Assembly: GCA_934565855.1 (NCBI GenBank)
Contig: CAKTIO010000003.1
Coordinates: 62,001 to 126,000 of the forward strand
DNA length: 64,000 nt
Direction of reading: 5' to 3'
Origin: an uncultured Dysosmobacter sp.
GTDB taxonomy: Bacteria; Bacillota; Clostridia; Oscillospirales; Oscillospiraceae
Shown: positions 16,114 through 24,902 of the stretch, piece by piece
How positions within the stretch are numbered: position 1 is the stretch's first letter
How the letters are laid out: each line of letters starts with the position of its first letter
The notes under the pieces: model-generated
Database searches by the model: none
The model's input: the letters and a program-made list of their open reading frames with translations, nothing else
Told to the model about the DNA's origin: nothing
Position numbers and translations under genes: made by a program

Positions 16114-17360
16114 ACATCACTCAATCCTTCAAGCTGGCGCTGAAATCCCTGCGCACCAGCAAAATGCGGGCGGTGCTGACCATGCTGGGCATTATCATCG
16201 GCGTGGGGGCTGTCATTGTCATCATCTCTCTGGGTAATGGACTGACCGGCATGGTAGAGCAGCGGGTAGAGAAGCTGGGCGTCACTCAGATCATGGCATA
16301 CACCTGGGGCTTGGGCGATGGCACCACGGAAAATGTAACGCCGCAGGAGATGTACGATCTGGTGGAACGGTGTCCGGAGGTGTTCAACGGCATTACGCCC
16401 TGGGTGAGCAGCGGCACCGGCGTCCGTCAGGGCAGTACAGAGTTCAAGAAGACCAGCATCGTTGGCGTCAGCGAGGCGATGTACCGGCAGGACACCGGCA
16501 CAACTCTGGACGGAGACACTCTGGCAAAGGGGCGGTATCTGCAATATGTGGATGTGTGGCAGCGGAAAAATGTCTGTGTGATCGGCGCGTATCTGGAGCA
16601 GGAGACGTTTCACGGCAATGCGCTGGGGCAGCAGCTGACCATCGGCGGCGTACCCTATACGGTAGTGGGGGTCCTGGCACAGCAGGGGAGTACCCTGAGA
16701 GAGGGCGGCGGTGATGATATCGTTTACATCCCCTATGAAAATGCCATGCAGCTCTCCGGTGTCAGCGTAGTCACCCTGTATCAGCTGACTGCCGTTTCCC
16801 GGGACGCCGTGGCGCAGGGGAAGGAGATCCTTCAGGATTACTTTGCCTCCGTTTTTCCGGAGGATTCAGAGTATGACGCCTATCTGGTCCAGTCCATGCT
16901 GGATCAGGTTGATGAGATCAACAGCATGATGAGCATTGCAATGGCGGTGCTGGTGACCATCGCCGCCATCAGCCTGCTGGTGGGCGGCATCGGCATTATG
17001 AACATCATGCTGGTGTCTGTGACGGAGCGGACCCGGGAAATCGGCATCCGCAAGTCTCTGGGGGCGAAGCGGCGGGACATCCGCCGCCAGTTTATCATCG
17101 AGGCGGGTACCACCTCCGCCATCGGCGGACTGCTGGGCATTCTCTTCGGCTGCCTGCTGGCGACGGGCATCGGCTCGCTGTTCGGGTCCATGCTGGTGTC
17201 CTCCCTTCAGGCAGGCGACCTGAGTTTCCGTGCCACGCCGACCCTCAGCGCGGTGCTGGTGAGCTTCGGTGTCAGCGTGGGCATTGGAATGCTCTTTGGC
17301 TATCTGCCCGCCAATAAGGCGGCAAAGCTGAACCCCATCGACGCCCTGCGCTACGACTGA
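16110..17360 (+). CDS. MacB/FtsX-type ABC transporter permease
   Basis: A 416-residue permease with the MacB layout. One membrane helix lies near residues 21-42, followed by a large extracytoplasmic MacB_PCD domain (about 45-255). Three C-terminal helices then carry the FtsX signature (about 285-405), including RTREIGIRKSLGAKRRDI. With the adaptor and ATPase it forms a tripartite-like exporter of Gram-positives, acting on antimicrobial peptides or small amphiphiles; the substrate is unknown. It is coupled to the ATPase gene by ATGA and followed by a terminator. Confidence 0.93.
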   Translation: MNITQSFKLALKSLRTSKMRAVLTMLGIIIGVGAVIVIISLGNGLTGMVEQRVEKLGVTQIMAYTWGLGDGTTENVTPQEMYDLVERCPEVFNGITPWVSSGTGVRQGSTEFKKTSIVGVSEAMYRQDTGTTLDGDTLAKGRYLQYVDVWQRKNVCVIGAYLEQETFHGNALGQQLTIGGVPYTVVGVLAQQGSTLREGGGDDIVYIPYENAMQLSGVSVVTLYQLTAVSRDAVAQGKEILQDYFASVFPEDSEYDAYLVQSMLDQVDEINSMMSIAMAVLVTIAAISLLVGGIGIMNIMLVSVTERTREIGIRKSLGAKRRDIRRQFIIEAGTTSAIGGLLGILFGCLLATGIGSLFGSMLVSSLQAGDLSFRATPTLSAVLVSFGVSVGIGMLFGYLPANKAAKLNPIDALRYD

Positions 17361-17390
17361 GCGGGACCCTCCGGAACGGTGAAAATAAAA

Positions 17391-17434
17391 AATCCCCGGC
17401 GTATGGACACACGGACCGCGCCGGGGATTCTTTA
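17391..17434 (+). terminator. Terminator after efflux operon
   Basis: AATCCCCGGCG and CGCCGGGGATT pair perfectly and are followed by CTTTATTT. Confidence 0.85.
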
Positions 17435-17496
17435 TTTAGAAAAACGCCGTCCTTTTATAGAGGGCGGAGGTCTCCGCCGCTGCCGCAGGGCGCGGG

Positions 17497-17529
17497 AAAG
17501 CCCGGCAGAACCGCAAACTGCCGGGCTTT
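17497..17529 (-). terminator. Hairpin after Nramp-like gene
   Basis: AAAGCCCGGCAG and CTGCCGGGCTTT form a perfect 12-base stem 19 bases after the stop of the minus-strand transporter gene. The T-tract is short, so efficiency is uncertain. Confidence 0.6.
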
Positions 17530-17547
17530 CGAGGAGGGAAATTTATC

Positions 17548-18804
17548 TCAAAAACCGATGAGGTTCTTGAAAACGCGGAAGGCGAGGAAGCAGGTCAGGA
17601 TAAAGATGATGCAGAAGATGACGTTCAGCCAGGGCTTGTTGGCATCCTTACCCATGAACTTCTTGTCGGCGGTGATCCGCCAGATGATGGCTGCGATGAA
17701 GGGCAGCAGCAGACCGTTGATTGCCTGTGCCATGACCACCAGCTGGGTGGGAGCGGAGCCGAACAGCAGAACGAACACCAGAGGAACGCCTGCGCCCAGA
17801 ACCATGAACACCCGGCTGCGTCCAGCCTTCATGTCCTCCTCCTGACCGGTTGCCTGGTTGAACAGCATGGGCAGCAGCTCAATGCGGAACAGACCGGAGG
17901 AGAAAGCGGCTGCCCAGAGACCCAGGCTGAACAGGATGCCTGCATAACGACCCAGAACGGGGGTCAGCTGGATTGCCATATCCGCAGCTGCCTTGATCTG
18001 GATGCCGGCGGGATTCAGCACGGTGGCGGAGCAGATGATGATAGAGCTGGTGATGAGGGCGGTGACGATGCTGCCGAAGATCAGGTCGAAGCGCGCCAGC
18101 TTCAGCTTGTTTTCCCGGGGCAGGCTTGCCTCAAAGCTGCCAGCCTTCAGATAGCGCTGCTTCTGCAGGGCAGACAGGGAAACGGGAATATCCGGCACCA
18201 TGGTGGTTGCCAGCATAGCCAGAACCAGGAAATAGTCGCCGTTGGGGATCTTGAAGGTGAAGCCCTCGCTGACGATGGCGCTGGGGCTGGGATTGGAGCC
18301 GATGGCGGTGGCGACGAAGGCGACCACCATCAGGATGATCAGGACCTTGGTGAAGTTCTCCAGAATGCCGTACTTGCCGATCCAAACCAGAACGAAGGCG
18401 AGAGCGATCATAATGACTGCCCAGCCGATCAGGGGGATCTGGGGAACGAAGTAGTTCATTGCCATTGCGGCGCCGGTGAAGTTGCCCGCCTGGAATATAA
18501 CGGCACTGACGACCAATAGTGTGAACAGAGCGATTGCCACGGGCTTGCCGAAGCGCATCCGCACGGCTTCCATAATGCTGCATTCCTTATTGATGGCGAC
18601 CCGGATGGCGGGCAGCTGATAGAAGAAGGCGGCGATAGCAGCGAATACGATGACCCACAGCAGAGCATAGCCGTGGTTTGCGCCCATCTGGGATGCGGTG
18701 GTCACGGTACCGGGTCCCACGACCACGGCAGAGATCACGATGGACGGACCGATGGCCTTCAGGTACTGTGAAATTGAGGGCTTGACGTAGGTTTTTTCCT
18801 CCAT
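17548..18804 (-). CDS. Nramp-family transporter with altered metal-site motifs (YcsG-like)
   Basis: A 418-residue membrane protein with about 11 helices and clear Nramp-family architecture. The metal-binding motif of helix 1, DPGN in true Nramp, is GPGT here (residues 30-33), and the helix 6 MPH motif is MVPD (about 202-205). Asp, Asn and His ligands are therefore missing, so classical Mn/Fe transport is unlikely. It lies directly downstream of a YcsI-type hydro-lyase, as ycsG and ycsI are neighbours in Bacillus subtilis near the 5-oxoproline genes. An organic substrate or a different ion is a reasonable inference. AAAGGAG precedes the ATG. Confidence 0.85.
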   Translation of the reverse strand: MEEKTYVKPSISQYLKAIGPSIVISAVVVGPGTVTTASQMGANHGYALLWVIVFAAIAAFFYQLPAIRVAINKECSIMEAVRMRFGKPVAIALFTLLVVSAVIFQAGNFTGAAMAMNYFVPQIPLIGWAVIMIALAFVLVWIGKYGILENFTKVLIILMVVAFVATAIGSNPSPSAIVSEGFTFKIPNGDYFLVLAMLATTMVPDIPVSLSALQKQRYLKAGSFEASLPRENKLKLARFDLIFGSIVTALITSSIIICSATVLNPAGIQIKAAADMAIQLTPVLGRYAGILFSLGLWAAAFSSGLFRIELLPMLFNQATGQEEDMKAGRSRVFMVLGAGVPLVFVLLFGSAPTQLVVMAQAINGLLLPFIAAIIWRITADKKFMGKDANKPWLNVIFCIIFILTCFLAFRVFKNLIGF

Positions 18805-18837
18805 GAGTATGTCTCCTTTCTCTCTCCTGCGTGAATG

Positions 18838-19629
18838 TTACAAAGCGGCGTCCATAGCCTTGGAATCCAGATCACAGATCAGCATGTACCCGGGGGAGTG
18901 GGAGATCATGAAATCCGGCTTTGCCTGCATGGCAACTGCCTGCGGCGTCACGCCGCACGCCCAGAACACGGGAACCTCGTCCTCAGCGATGTCCAGCGGA
19001 TCGCCGTAGTCGGGGTGCATCACGTCCTTGATGCCGATGGCGGAGGGATCGCCGATCTGCACCGGTGCGCCGTGAGCATAGGGCATGACCTTGGTGATGT
19101 CCACCGCCAGGTCTACCAGATCCTTCTTGATGGGACGCATGCTCACCACATAGTTGCCGTGGAAAATTCCGGCGGGGGTACAGGCGATATTGGTGTCGTA
19201 CATGGGTACGCGGGTCTGCTGCTCATAGTGCTTCAGGCGGATACCGGCAGCCACCAGCTTGTCCTCAAAGGTCAGGCTGCATCCGATCAGGAAGCCCATC
19301 ATATCGGGCGTCCAGTATTCGCTGACGTCCTTCAGCTCATCGGTCATCACACCGTCCCGGTAGATGCGGTACAGGGGGATGTCGGTGGTGATGTCCGCGC
19401 CGGGAGCCATTTTGCGGCTGATGGGGGTTCCCTGGTCAAAGACCTCCAGAATGGGGCAGGGCTTGGGATTCTGCTTCATAAAGGTGAGGAAATCATCGGC
19501 GTATTTCCGGTGCAGAATGACCAGATTACCCTGAAGATGTCCGGGGCACAGTCCGGCGGTGGGGATGCACAGCTCGCCGGTGCGGAACATGGCGCGCAGC
19601 TCGGCGGGGGTCTTGTTGCTCAGATCCAT
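18838..19629 (-). CDS. YcsI/DUF1445-family putative hydro-lyase
   Basis: A 263-residue protein of the D-glutamate cyclase-like family (DUF1445). Typical segments are GLCPGHLQGNLVIL near 26-39, a PAGIFHGNYVVSMRP block near 151-165 and FWACGVTPQ near 222-230. Family members convert amino-acid-like acids (one mammalian member hydrolyses 5-oxo-D-proline); the substrate here is unknown. AAAAGGAGG precedes the ATG. It forms a two-gene unit with the Nramp-like transporter and is divergent from a LysR gene, which probably controls both. Confidence 0.86.
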   Translation of the reverse strand: MDLSNKTPAELRAMFRTGELCIPTAGLCPGHLQGNLVILHRKYADDFLTFMKQNPKPCPILEVFDQGTPISRKMAPGADITTDIPLYRIYRDGVMTDELKDVSEYWTPDMMGFLIGCSLTFEDKLVAAGIRLKHYEQQTRVPMYDTNIACTPAGIFHGNYVVSMRPIKKDLVDLAVDITKVMPYAHGAPVQIGDPSAIGIKDVMHPDYGDPLDIAEDEVPVFWACGVTPQAVAMQAKPDFMISHSPGYMLICDLDSKAMDAAL

Positions 19630-19780
19630 AGAAGAGAACCTCCTTTTAATGTATACCGTAGATAGAAAAATGACGCCGGAGACAAACCGGGTTTGGGGCT
19701 TGCGCTGACGTCATTGTCCTGCGATGGCTTTATGATAACAGCATTGTCGGCTGGTGGCAAATATATAGAATAAATGGCGA

Positions 19781-19817
19781 TTGCTTTCCTATAAGTTGTG
19801 GTTTATAATAAAAGCAA
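19781..19817 (+). promoter_or_regulatory. LysR gene promoter with flanking inverted repeat
   Basis: TTGCTT (19781-19786), a 17-base spacer and TATAAT (19804-19809) form a promoter for the LysR gene. TTGCTTT (19781-19787) and AAAGCAA (19811-19817) are reverse complements that bracket it, which suits autorepression in the shared divergent region. Confidence 0.65.
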
Positions 19818-19897
19818 TATAGGGTTATTTCAATCCGATTATTATAACAATATTTGTAATAATACATAAAATTCTTTTTTGCAAGAGGGAAAGTTTC

Positions 19898-20854
19898 ATG
19901 GAAAAAGCGATGCGGTATGCTTACGAGGTGTATCGGGAAAAGAGTTTTTCACAGGCGGCAAAGCGCCTGTATGTCTCCCAGCCGGCGTTGAGCCTGACCA
20001 TCCGCAAGCTGGAGGAGGACCTGGGACTGCAGATTTTTGACCGCACCACCAAGCCCATCTCCCTGACTGCCGAGGGAAAGGTTTACATGGAAACGGCGCA
20101 GCACATCCTGCGTCTGACAGAGCAGCTGGACAGCTATATCAATGACCGGAGGACCCTGAAAACGGGGCAGCTGACTGTGGCGGCGCCCCACCTGTTTTTA
20201 GTGCATCTGCTGCCCCGCATCATCGGCAAGTTTGCCCAGGATGAGGTGCTGGTGGATTTTTCCCTGCTGGAGGGCGACAGCATCCAGCTGCGGGAAATGC
20301 TGCTGAGCGACAAAACGGACCTCATCATTGACACCACGGAGTACGAGCCGGACCTGCTGGTGCAGTATAAGCTGCTGGAGGAGAACATCCTGCTGGTGGT
20401 GCCTGCCGCCAATCCGCTGAACGGGGACCTGACCCAGTACGCCCTGACGCTGGAGGAGGTGCGCTCCGGTGCGTTTCTGGAGGACCGCTTCCCTCAGGTC
20501 CCGTTGGAACGGTTCCGCAATGAGCACTTTCTCACCCAGCGGCGGGGACAGGATATGCACGACCGGGCGCTTCAGCTTTGCCGCAGCAGTGGTTTTGAGC
20601 CGCAGAGCCATCTGCACGTCAATCAGCTGATCACGGCGCTGGACCTGATCCGGCAGGACCGGGGCGTGACCTTTGCGTCGGACACCAGTATCCGGGCAGT
20701 GGAGAACTGTGAGGGGATGGTATTTTATAAGCTGGACCCGGAGATCGCCCACCGGACGGTGTATATCTCCTACCGGAAGAGCCGGTATGTGACGCTGGCG
20801 ATGCAGAAGTTTATCCAGATCGCCGTGGGACAGACCCCGCCGGTAAAGCTGTAA
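19898..20854 (+). CDS. LysR family regulator of the Nramp-like/hydro-lyase pair
   Basis: A 318-residue LysR protein with an N-terminal winged helix over about residues 1-60 (SFSQAAKRLYVSQPALSLTIRKLEEDLG) and a CysB/CynR-like ligand domain. It is transcribed away from the hydro-lyase and transporter genes. The classic divergent arrangement, a 268-base shared control region and a repeat over its promoter suggest that it senses the substrate of that pathway. AGAGGGAAAG precedes the ATG. Confidence 0.9.
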   Translation: MEKAMRYAYEVYREKSFSQAAKRLYVSQPALSLTIRKLEEDLGLQIFDRTTKPISLTAEGKVYMETAQHILRLTEQLDSYINDRRTLKTGQLTVAAPHLFLVHLLPRIIGKFAQDEVLVDFSLLEGDSIQLREMLLSDKTDLIIDTTEYEPDLLVQYKLLEENILLVVPAANPLNGDLTQYALTLEEVRSGAFLEDRFPQVPLERFRNEHFLTQRRGQDMHDRALQLCRSSGFEPQSHLHVNQLITALDLIRQDRGVTFASDTSIRAVENCEGMVFYKLDPEIAHRTVYISYRKSRYVTLAMQKFIQIAVGQTPPVKL

Positions 20855-20861
20855 AAATCAG

Positions 20862-20900
20862 GAGACGGTCCCCGCTGGTCAGCGGGAGACCGTCTCTTAC
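20862..20900 (+). terminator. Terminator between LysR and DUF554 genes
   Basis: GAGACGGTC and GACCGTCTC flank a second stem, CCCGCT/AGCGGG, giving one long hairpin between converging genes. TCTTACTATCTT follows. Confidence 0.75.
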
Positions 20901-20938
20901 TATCTTATTATTTTTATATATGGAAGAGGAATTGCAGC

Positions 20939-21673
20939 TCAGCCCAGCAGCGGAGCGATGCAGCTGGTCCACAGGGCGCTGAGGGGCATGACCAGAATCA
21001 TGGCGGGGATCATGTCTGCCACTGGAAAGTCCTGAATTTTGGCAATGCGGCAGCCGGTGGCAACCAGCAGAAAGCCGCCGCATGCCTTAAAGTCGGCAAT
21101 CATAGCGGGAGTGGTCAGTGGGACAATGGCTTTTGCCGCGAAAAACAGCAGCAGAAAGACTGCCAACTGGGGCAGGGCGATCAGGGACGTCACCGCCCCC
21201 AGACTACAGGCGAACACCATTGCGGTAAACAGGTCCAAAATAGATTTGCTCAGCAGCACGGTGGCATTGCCGGTCATTCCAGCGTCCAGACAGCCATAAA
21301 TTCCGGTACCGCTGGCACAGAACAGCACCAACGCTGTTACCAGCAGGGACAGGTACTCCTCGTGAGATAGTCCCTCTTTTTCCGTCTGTGGAGACAGCAG
21401 GCGGCTGATGGGCTTTTCCAGTAGAGCGCCGCCCCGGCGGAACCATTCGCCTAAATGGCAGGCAAGCCCGATGGCACTGCCTGCTACCAGCGCTAAAATC
21501 ACAGCGGGCATATGTTCCATCAGGGGAATGGAGGAGATGCCCATGCCCAGTGCACATACGCCCAGCACTTGATTCAAGCTGGAGGTGAAGCGGGTGGACA
21601 GGTGCTGGCTGAAAACAGTTCCGAAAATACCGCCCAGAACCACGGCGGCAACATTGCAGAGAATCCCAATCAA
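20939..21673 (-). CDS. DUF554 family membrane protein
   Basis: A 244-residue protein with about seven hydrophobic segments. The start MIGILCNVAAVVLGGIFG and the LGVCALGMGISSI segment are typical of the DUF554 (YdfK/YqgA) family. The family is an integral membrane group of unknown transport or sensing function. AGGAGGG lies before the ATG. It stands alone and converges on the LysR gene. Confidence 0.85.
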   Translation of the reverse strand: MIGILCNVAAVVLGGIFGTVFSQHLSTRFTSSLNQVLGVCALGMGISSIPLMEHMPAVILALVAGSAIGLACHLGEWFRRGGALLEKPISRLLSPQTEKEGLSHEEYLSLLVTALVLFCASGTGIYGCLDAGMTGNATVLLSKSILDLFTAMVFACSLGAVTSLIALPQLAVFLLLFFAAKAIVPLTTPAMIADFKACGGFLLVATGCRIAKIQDFPVADMIPAMILVMPLSALWTSCIAPLLG

Positions 21674-22003
21674 AAAAAGCCCTCCTTTACGCCGGAGCAG
21701 AATGAAAACGGCGCAGAAAAAATCCCGGGAAATCCCGGGTGTTCCGCCCTGCGGTGAGATAGATCAAGATAGATATATATTTATGATTATAGGAGGAAAA
21801 TGGGCAAATAGCAAGAAGAAAGAAAAACTCTGCCGTTTTTCGCGGACCCTGCCGGAATGACAGTTGAAATGCCGGAACGCGCGTGATACATTATCCGTAG
21901 AGGGCAGGAGAAAGCCGCGCGGAGCGGCGTTTTTGACCGCTGTAAGTTAGCTTGATCTAACTTATGGTGGAACAGTACGGCATTTTCAGGCGAGGCGGCA
22001 GTG
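21674..22003. other. 330-base intergenic region between divergent genes
   Basis: No credible gene is seen here. It must hold the promoters of DUF554 (minus) and the methyltransferase unit (plus). Visible structure is an imperfect GGGATTTCCCGGG-type repeat near 21725-21740, an AT-rich stretch at 21768-21790, and the inverted repeat at 21943-21964, listed separately. Confidence 0.5.
21943..21964 (+). promoter_or_regulatory. Perfect inverted repeat before methyltransferase gene
   Basis: TAAGTTAG-6 bases-CTAACTTA is an exact 8+8 repeat 40 bases before the start codon. It overlaps a weak promoter (TTGACC, 17 bases, TCTAAC), so a repressor site is likely. The regulator is not encoded nearby. Confidence 0.55.
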
Positions 22004-22618
22004 ATGGAAGCACACAAAAGCTTTTGGGACAAAAACGCGGCACGGTATGACCGTTTTATGCGGCGGGACGCGGCAGCATATGAGCAGCTGTACGATCTGC
22101 TCCGCCCGCTGGTGCGCGGACGGACCGTGCTGGAGGCAGCCACCGGAACGGGATTGATTGCCCGGAATATCGTATGCGGGGCGGGCAGTATCGAGGCGAC
22201 GGACCTTTCACCGGAGATGATCGCCCAGGCGAAGCGGAACAGCTTTTCCGCCAAGCTGCATTTTTCCGTGGCGGATCTGCTGCAGCTGCCCTATGCGGAC
22301 CAGTCCTTTGATGTGGTGATTGCCGCCAATGTGCTGCATGTGATCCCGGAGCCGGAGGCGGCGCTGGCAGAGCTTCGCCGGGTGCTGAAGGAGAACGGTG
22401 TTCTGGTGGTCCCCACATTTACCCACGGGGAAAATGCACTTTCCGGCAGGCTCCGGGCATTTTGCATGAAGCTGGCGGGATTCCCACTGTGCAGAAAGTG
22501 GTCCCGGGAGGAGTATCTGGCGTTTCTGCGGAAAAACGGCTGGATTGTACGGAGGAGCGCAGTGTGGAAAGCCGCGTTTCCACTAACCTATGCGGAATGT
22601 ATCAAAGGGGAGGAATGA
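22004..22618 (+). CDS. Class I SAM-dependent methyltransferase
   Basis: A 204-residue UbiE/Methyltransf_11-type enzyme. Motif I is VLEAATGTGLIAR (about residues 41-53), in which Glu replaces the usual leading Asp; motif II lies near ATDLSPEM, and YADQSFDVVIAANVLH is motif IV. The substrate is unknown. The ATG at 22004 is preferred over GTG at 22001. The next gene begins 3 bases after the stop, so it is co-transcribed with a metallo-beta-lactamase-fold protein. Confidence 0.85.
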   Translation: MEAHKSFWDKNAARYDRFMRRDAAAYEQLYDLLRPLVRGRTVLEAATGTGLIARNIVCGAGSIEATDLSPEMIAQAKRNSFSAKLHFSVADLLQLPYADQSFDVVIAANVLHVIPEPEAALAELRRVLKENGVLVVPTFTHGENALSGRLRAFCMKLAGFPLCRKWSREEYLAFLRKNGWIVRRSAVWKAAFPLTYAECIKGEE

Positions 22619-22621
22619 ACC

Positions 22622-23500
22622 ATGTCCAGGCAGGCGACGGAATTTCAAAGAAAGGCAATGAGCCGGATGTACCGGGGGAAGGAGATCTTCAAGCCGCTGA
22701 ACACCGGATGGATCGATGAACATGTTGCCTGTGTGCGGGAGTGGGTGGCAAATATCTTTTTCTACCGCCGGGGCGGTACCACCATCATGATCGACGCGGG
22801 CTATCACTATGACCGGCTGGAGGAGAAGATGGGCTGGCTGGGTATCGAGCCCGGAAGCATCCGCCATATTCTTATTACGCATCAGGATACCGACCATGTG
22901 GGAGCAGTGGAAGCGGATGGTCCGGGAATTTTCCGGAATGCACATCTGTTCATTGGCGAGGTGGAGAATCGTTATCTCACCGGAGAGGTGCGCCGCCGGG
23001 TCTGCTACCACCTGTATAAGCTGCCGCAGGTGACGATCCATAATGAAAAGACGCTGGTAAAGGATGGCGAGGTTCTGGAAATCGACGGTATTCGGATCGA
23101 GTGTTTTCTGGTGCCAGGTCACACCTGGGGGCATATGGTATATCTGATCGACGGGCAGTACCTGTTCACCGGAGATACCATCTGGTTCGGCGCGGACGGC
23201 GGCTATAGCTTTATCAGCGGTCTGGCGGAGGACAACCGGCTGGCAGTGCGGTCTCTGGCGAAGCTGGAGGGCAGGCTGCAGGCGCGGGGACTGCGCCCCC
23301 GCATCCTCACAGGACACACCGGCTGGACGGAGGATTTTGAGTTTGCCTTTGCCCATAAGGACCAGCTCTGCTCGCCCTTCCGCAAGCGTGTCCACGATCC
23401 CTCCGCGCCCTATGACGCCTACGACGAGTCGGACGATACAAAGGAAGCCGCCGCCCGCGGCTTCCTGAAAAGCGTTGGCAGAAAAAATGGGAGCTGGTAA
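22622..23500 (+). CDS. MBL-fold metallo-hydrolase
   Basis: A 292-residue metallo-beta-lactamase-fold protein. The first metal motif is THQDTDH at 86-92, in which the second His of the usual HxHxDH is Asp. GHTWGH near 168 and FTGDTIW near 185 supply the other ligands. The fold and motifs fit a glyoxalase-II/lactonase-like hydrolase; the substrate is unknown. GGGAGGAATG leads into the ATG, and it forms a unit with the methyltransferase. Confidence 0.87.
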   Translation: MSRQATEFQRKAMSRMYRGKEIFKPLNTGWIDEHVACVREWVANIFFYRRGGTTIMIDAGYHYDRLEEKMGWLGIEPGSIRHILITHQDTDHVGAVEADGPGIFRNAHLFIGEVENRYLTGEVRRRVCYHLYKLPQVTIHNEKTLVKDGEVLEIDGIRIECFLVPGHTWGHMVYLIDGQYLFTGDTIWFGADGGYSFISGLAEDNRLAVRSLAKLEGRLQARGLRPRILTGHTGWTEDFEFAFAHKDQLCSPFRKRVHDPSAPYDAYDESDDTKEAAARGFLKSVGRKNGSW

Positions 23501-23535
23501 GGGTGAAAGATTTAGTTTCTTTCTAAAAGCGGACC

Positions 23536-24129
23536 CTACTTATCATCATACAGCCGCTTTCCAAAGCCATACGCCTCCTGTAGGTGAGAGGTCTGTTGAA
23601 TGCCGGGCGTGCCGTTGGTGCTGCCGCATCCCCCGGCAAGCACCATGCCCCGGTCGTGAAAGCCGATATAATGCACAAGAGCAAACTGATAGTAGGACAC
23701 CGCCTGCTGGAAGGTCCAGAAGTAGTTGTCAGCGGCGGTCATCAACAGGGCGCAGTCCCGCACCGGATAGCACTCATACCGTCCCAGGGGAGGGTGAGGG
23801 TCCTCCTGCGCAATGCAGTAAAACCGCTCGATGAACGCCTTCAGCTGGGAGGAAATGGTCCAGAAATACAGGGGGGAGGCGAAGACCACACAGTCCGCCG
23901 CCAAAAGCTTGGGGATCAGCTTGGAAAAGCCGTCCCTTTGGACACAGGGCTTTCCGTACCGGCAGGCGTTGCAGCCCAGACAGCCGTGAACGGTGTATTC
24001 ACCCCGCAGGGCGATGATTTCTACTGCATGTCCGGCGTCTGCCGAACCCTTGGCAAATTGTGCTGCCAGCTGTGCTGTATTGCCATTGGGGCGTCCGCCG
24101 CCCTGTATCACCAGAATTTGCTTTCTCAT
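23536..24129 (-). CDS. NAD(P)H-dependent FMN oxidoreductase with Cys-rich loop
   Basis: A 197-residue flavodoxin-fold reductase. The phosphate loop GGGRPNGNTAQLA (residues 10-22) binds FMN, and SPLYFWTISSQLKAFIERF (about 85-103) is the second flavin region. A cysteine cluster GCLGCNACRYGKPC near 49-62 is like that of iron-sulfur flavoproteins and NADPH-dependent FMN reductases of anaerobes. It probably moves electrons to an unknown acceptor. It converges on the MBL gene, with 35 bases between. The deaminase gene lies 29 bases upstream on the same strand. Confidence 0.85.
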   Translation of the reverse strand: MRKQILVIQGGGRPNGNTAQLAAQFAKGSADAGHAVEIIALRGEYTVHGCLGCNACRYGKPCVQRDGFSKLIPKLLAADCVVFASPLYFWTISSQLKAFIERFYCIAQEDPHPPLGRYECYPVRDCALLMTAADNYFWTFQQAVSYYQFALVHYIGFHDRGMVLAGGCGSTNGTPGIQQTSHLQEAYGFGKRLYDDK

Positions 24130-24158
24130 ACTGCTGTTCCCCTTTCTTATATAAGCGG

Positions 24159-24623
24159 TCAGCCCTTGGTGTAGCTGCTGAAATAGGGACGCAGGACCGC
24201 CAGGCTTTCCTCCCGCAGCACTCCAGCTGTGACCTGCGGCTGCCAGCAGGAGTGTTCAAATACCATCCTGGAACAGTTACAGCCCTCGCCGCCGAAAATC
24301 TGCTCCAGGTCCCGGTTGCTGGCACCGTATACCAGCCGCCCCAGCTTGACCCAGACCATTGCACCGCTGCACATGAAGCATGGTTCACAGCTGGAGTACA
24401 GGGTGTATTCCTGAAGGTCGGTGATGCCGGTAGCGCCGCAGAATTCCCGGATCAGTCCGGCTTCCCCGTGAAAGGTGGGGTCGTGCCGGGTATAGATCTG
24501 ATTTTCATTGGTGAAAACCACCTGATCGTCCTTTACCAGCACCGCGCCGAAGGGCTCGTTGCCGTGTTTCACTGCCGCGGCGGAAAGCTGGATCGCCTGC
24601 CGCATAAATACCTCGTCCTGCAT
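24159..24623 (-). CDS. Nucleoside/base deaminase (cytidine deaminase fold)
   Basis: A 154-residue zinc deaminase. HGE at 52-54 provides the zinc His and catalytic Glu, and PCFMC at 81-85 the two Cys ligands. HGE rather than HAE, and NEPFGAVLV near 22-30, are more like cytosine or guanine deaminase-type members than TadA. The substrate is probably a nucleobase or a modified base. It precedes the flavin reductase in the same direction. Confidence 0.87.
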   Translation of the reverse strand: MQDEVFMRQAIQLSAAAVKHGNEPFGAVLVKDDQVVFTNENQIYTRHDPTFHGEAGLIREFCGATGITDLQEYTLYSSCEPCFMCSGAMVWVKLGRLVYGASNRDLEQIFGGEGCNCSRMVFEHSCWQPQVTAGVLREESLAVLRPYFSSYTKG

Positions 24624-24832
24624 GGATCAACGCCTGCCTTTTCCTGTTTTGGTTTGCGGCGGAGCAAAAAAGAGCATCCGCCCGTGTTGCTCTTAGAATA
24701 GCATTTTTCACAAAGATACCGCCACTGTTTTCCTGAAAAAATAGAAAGATGACATTTTCACCAAAAATCAACCGATATTTTTGGTAGGCAAAGCTTGGGA
24801 AATTTGCCGAATTTGGGAATTTCATTCTTTTA

Positions 24833-24856
24833 AACGGCTAAAGTCTGTGCTATAAT
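24833..24856 (+). promoter_or_regulatory. Candidate promoter of TRAP cluster
   Basis: A perfect TATAAT box (24851-24856) follows a weak TTTTAA box by about 17 bases, about 47 bases before the first TRAP gene. A weak -35 box would suit an activated promoter. Confidence 0.5.
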
Positions 24857-24902
24857 TTGCAGGAATTCGTTTTTAAGAGAAAGGCACGGTGAAACAAACC
24901 CC

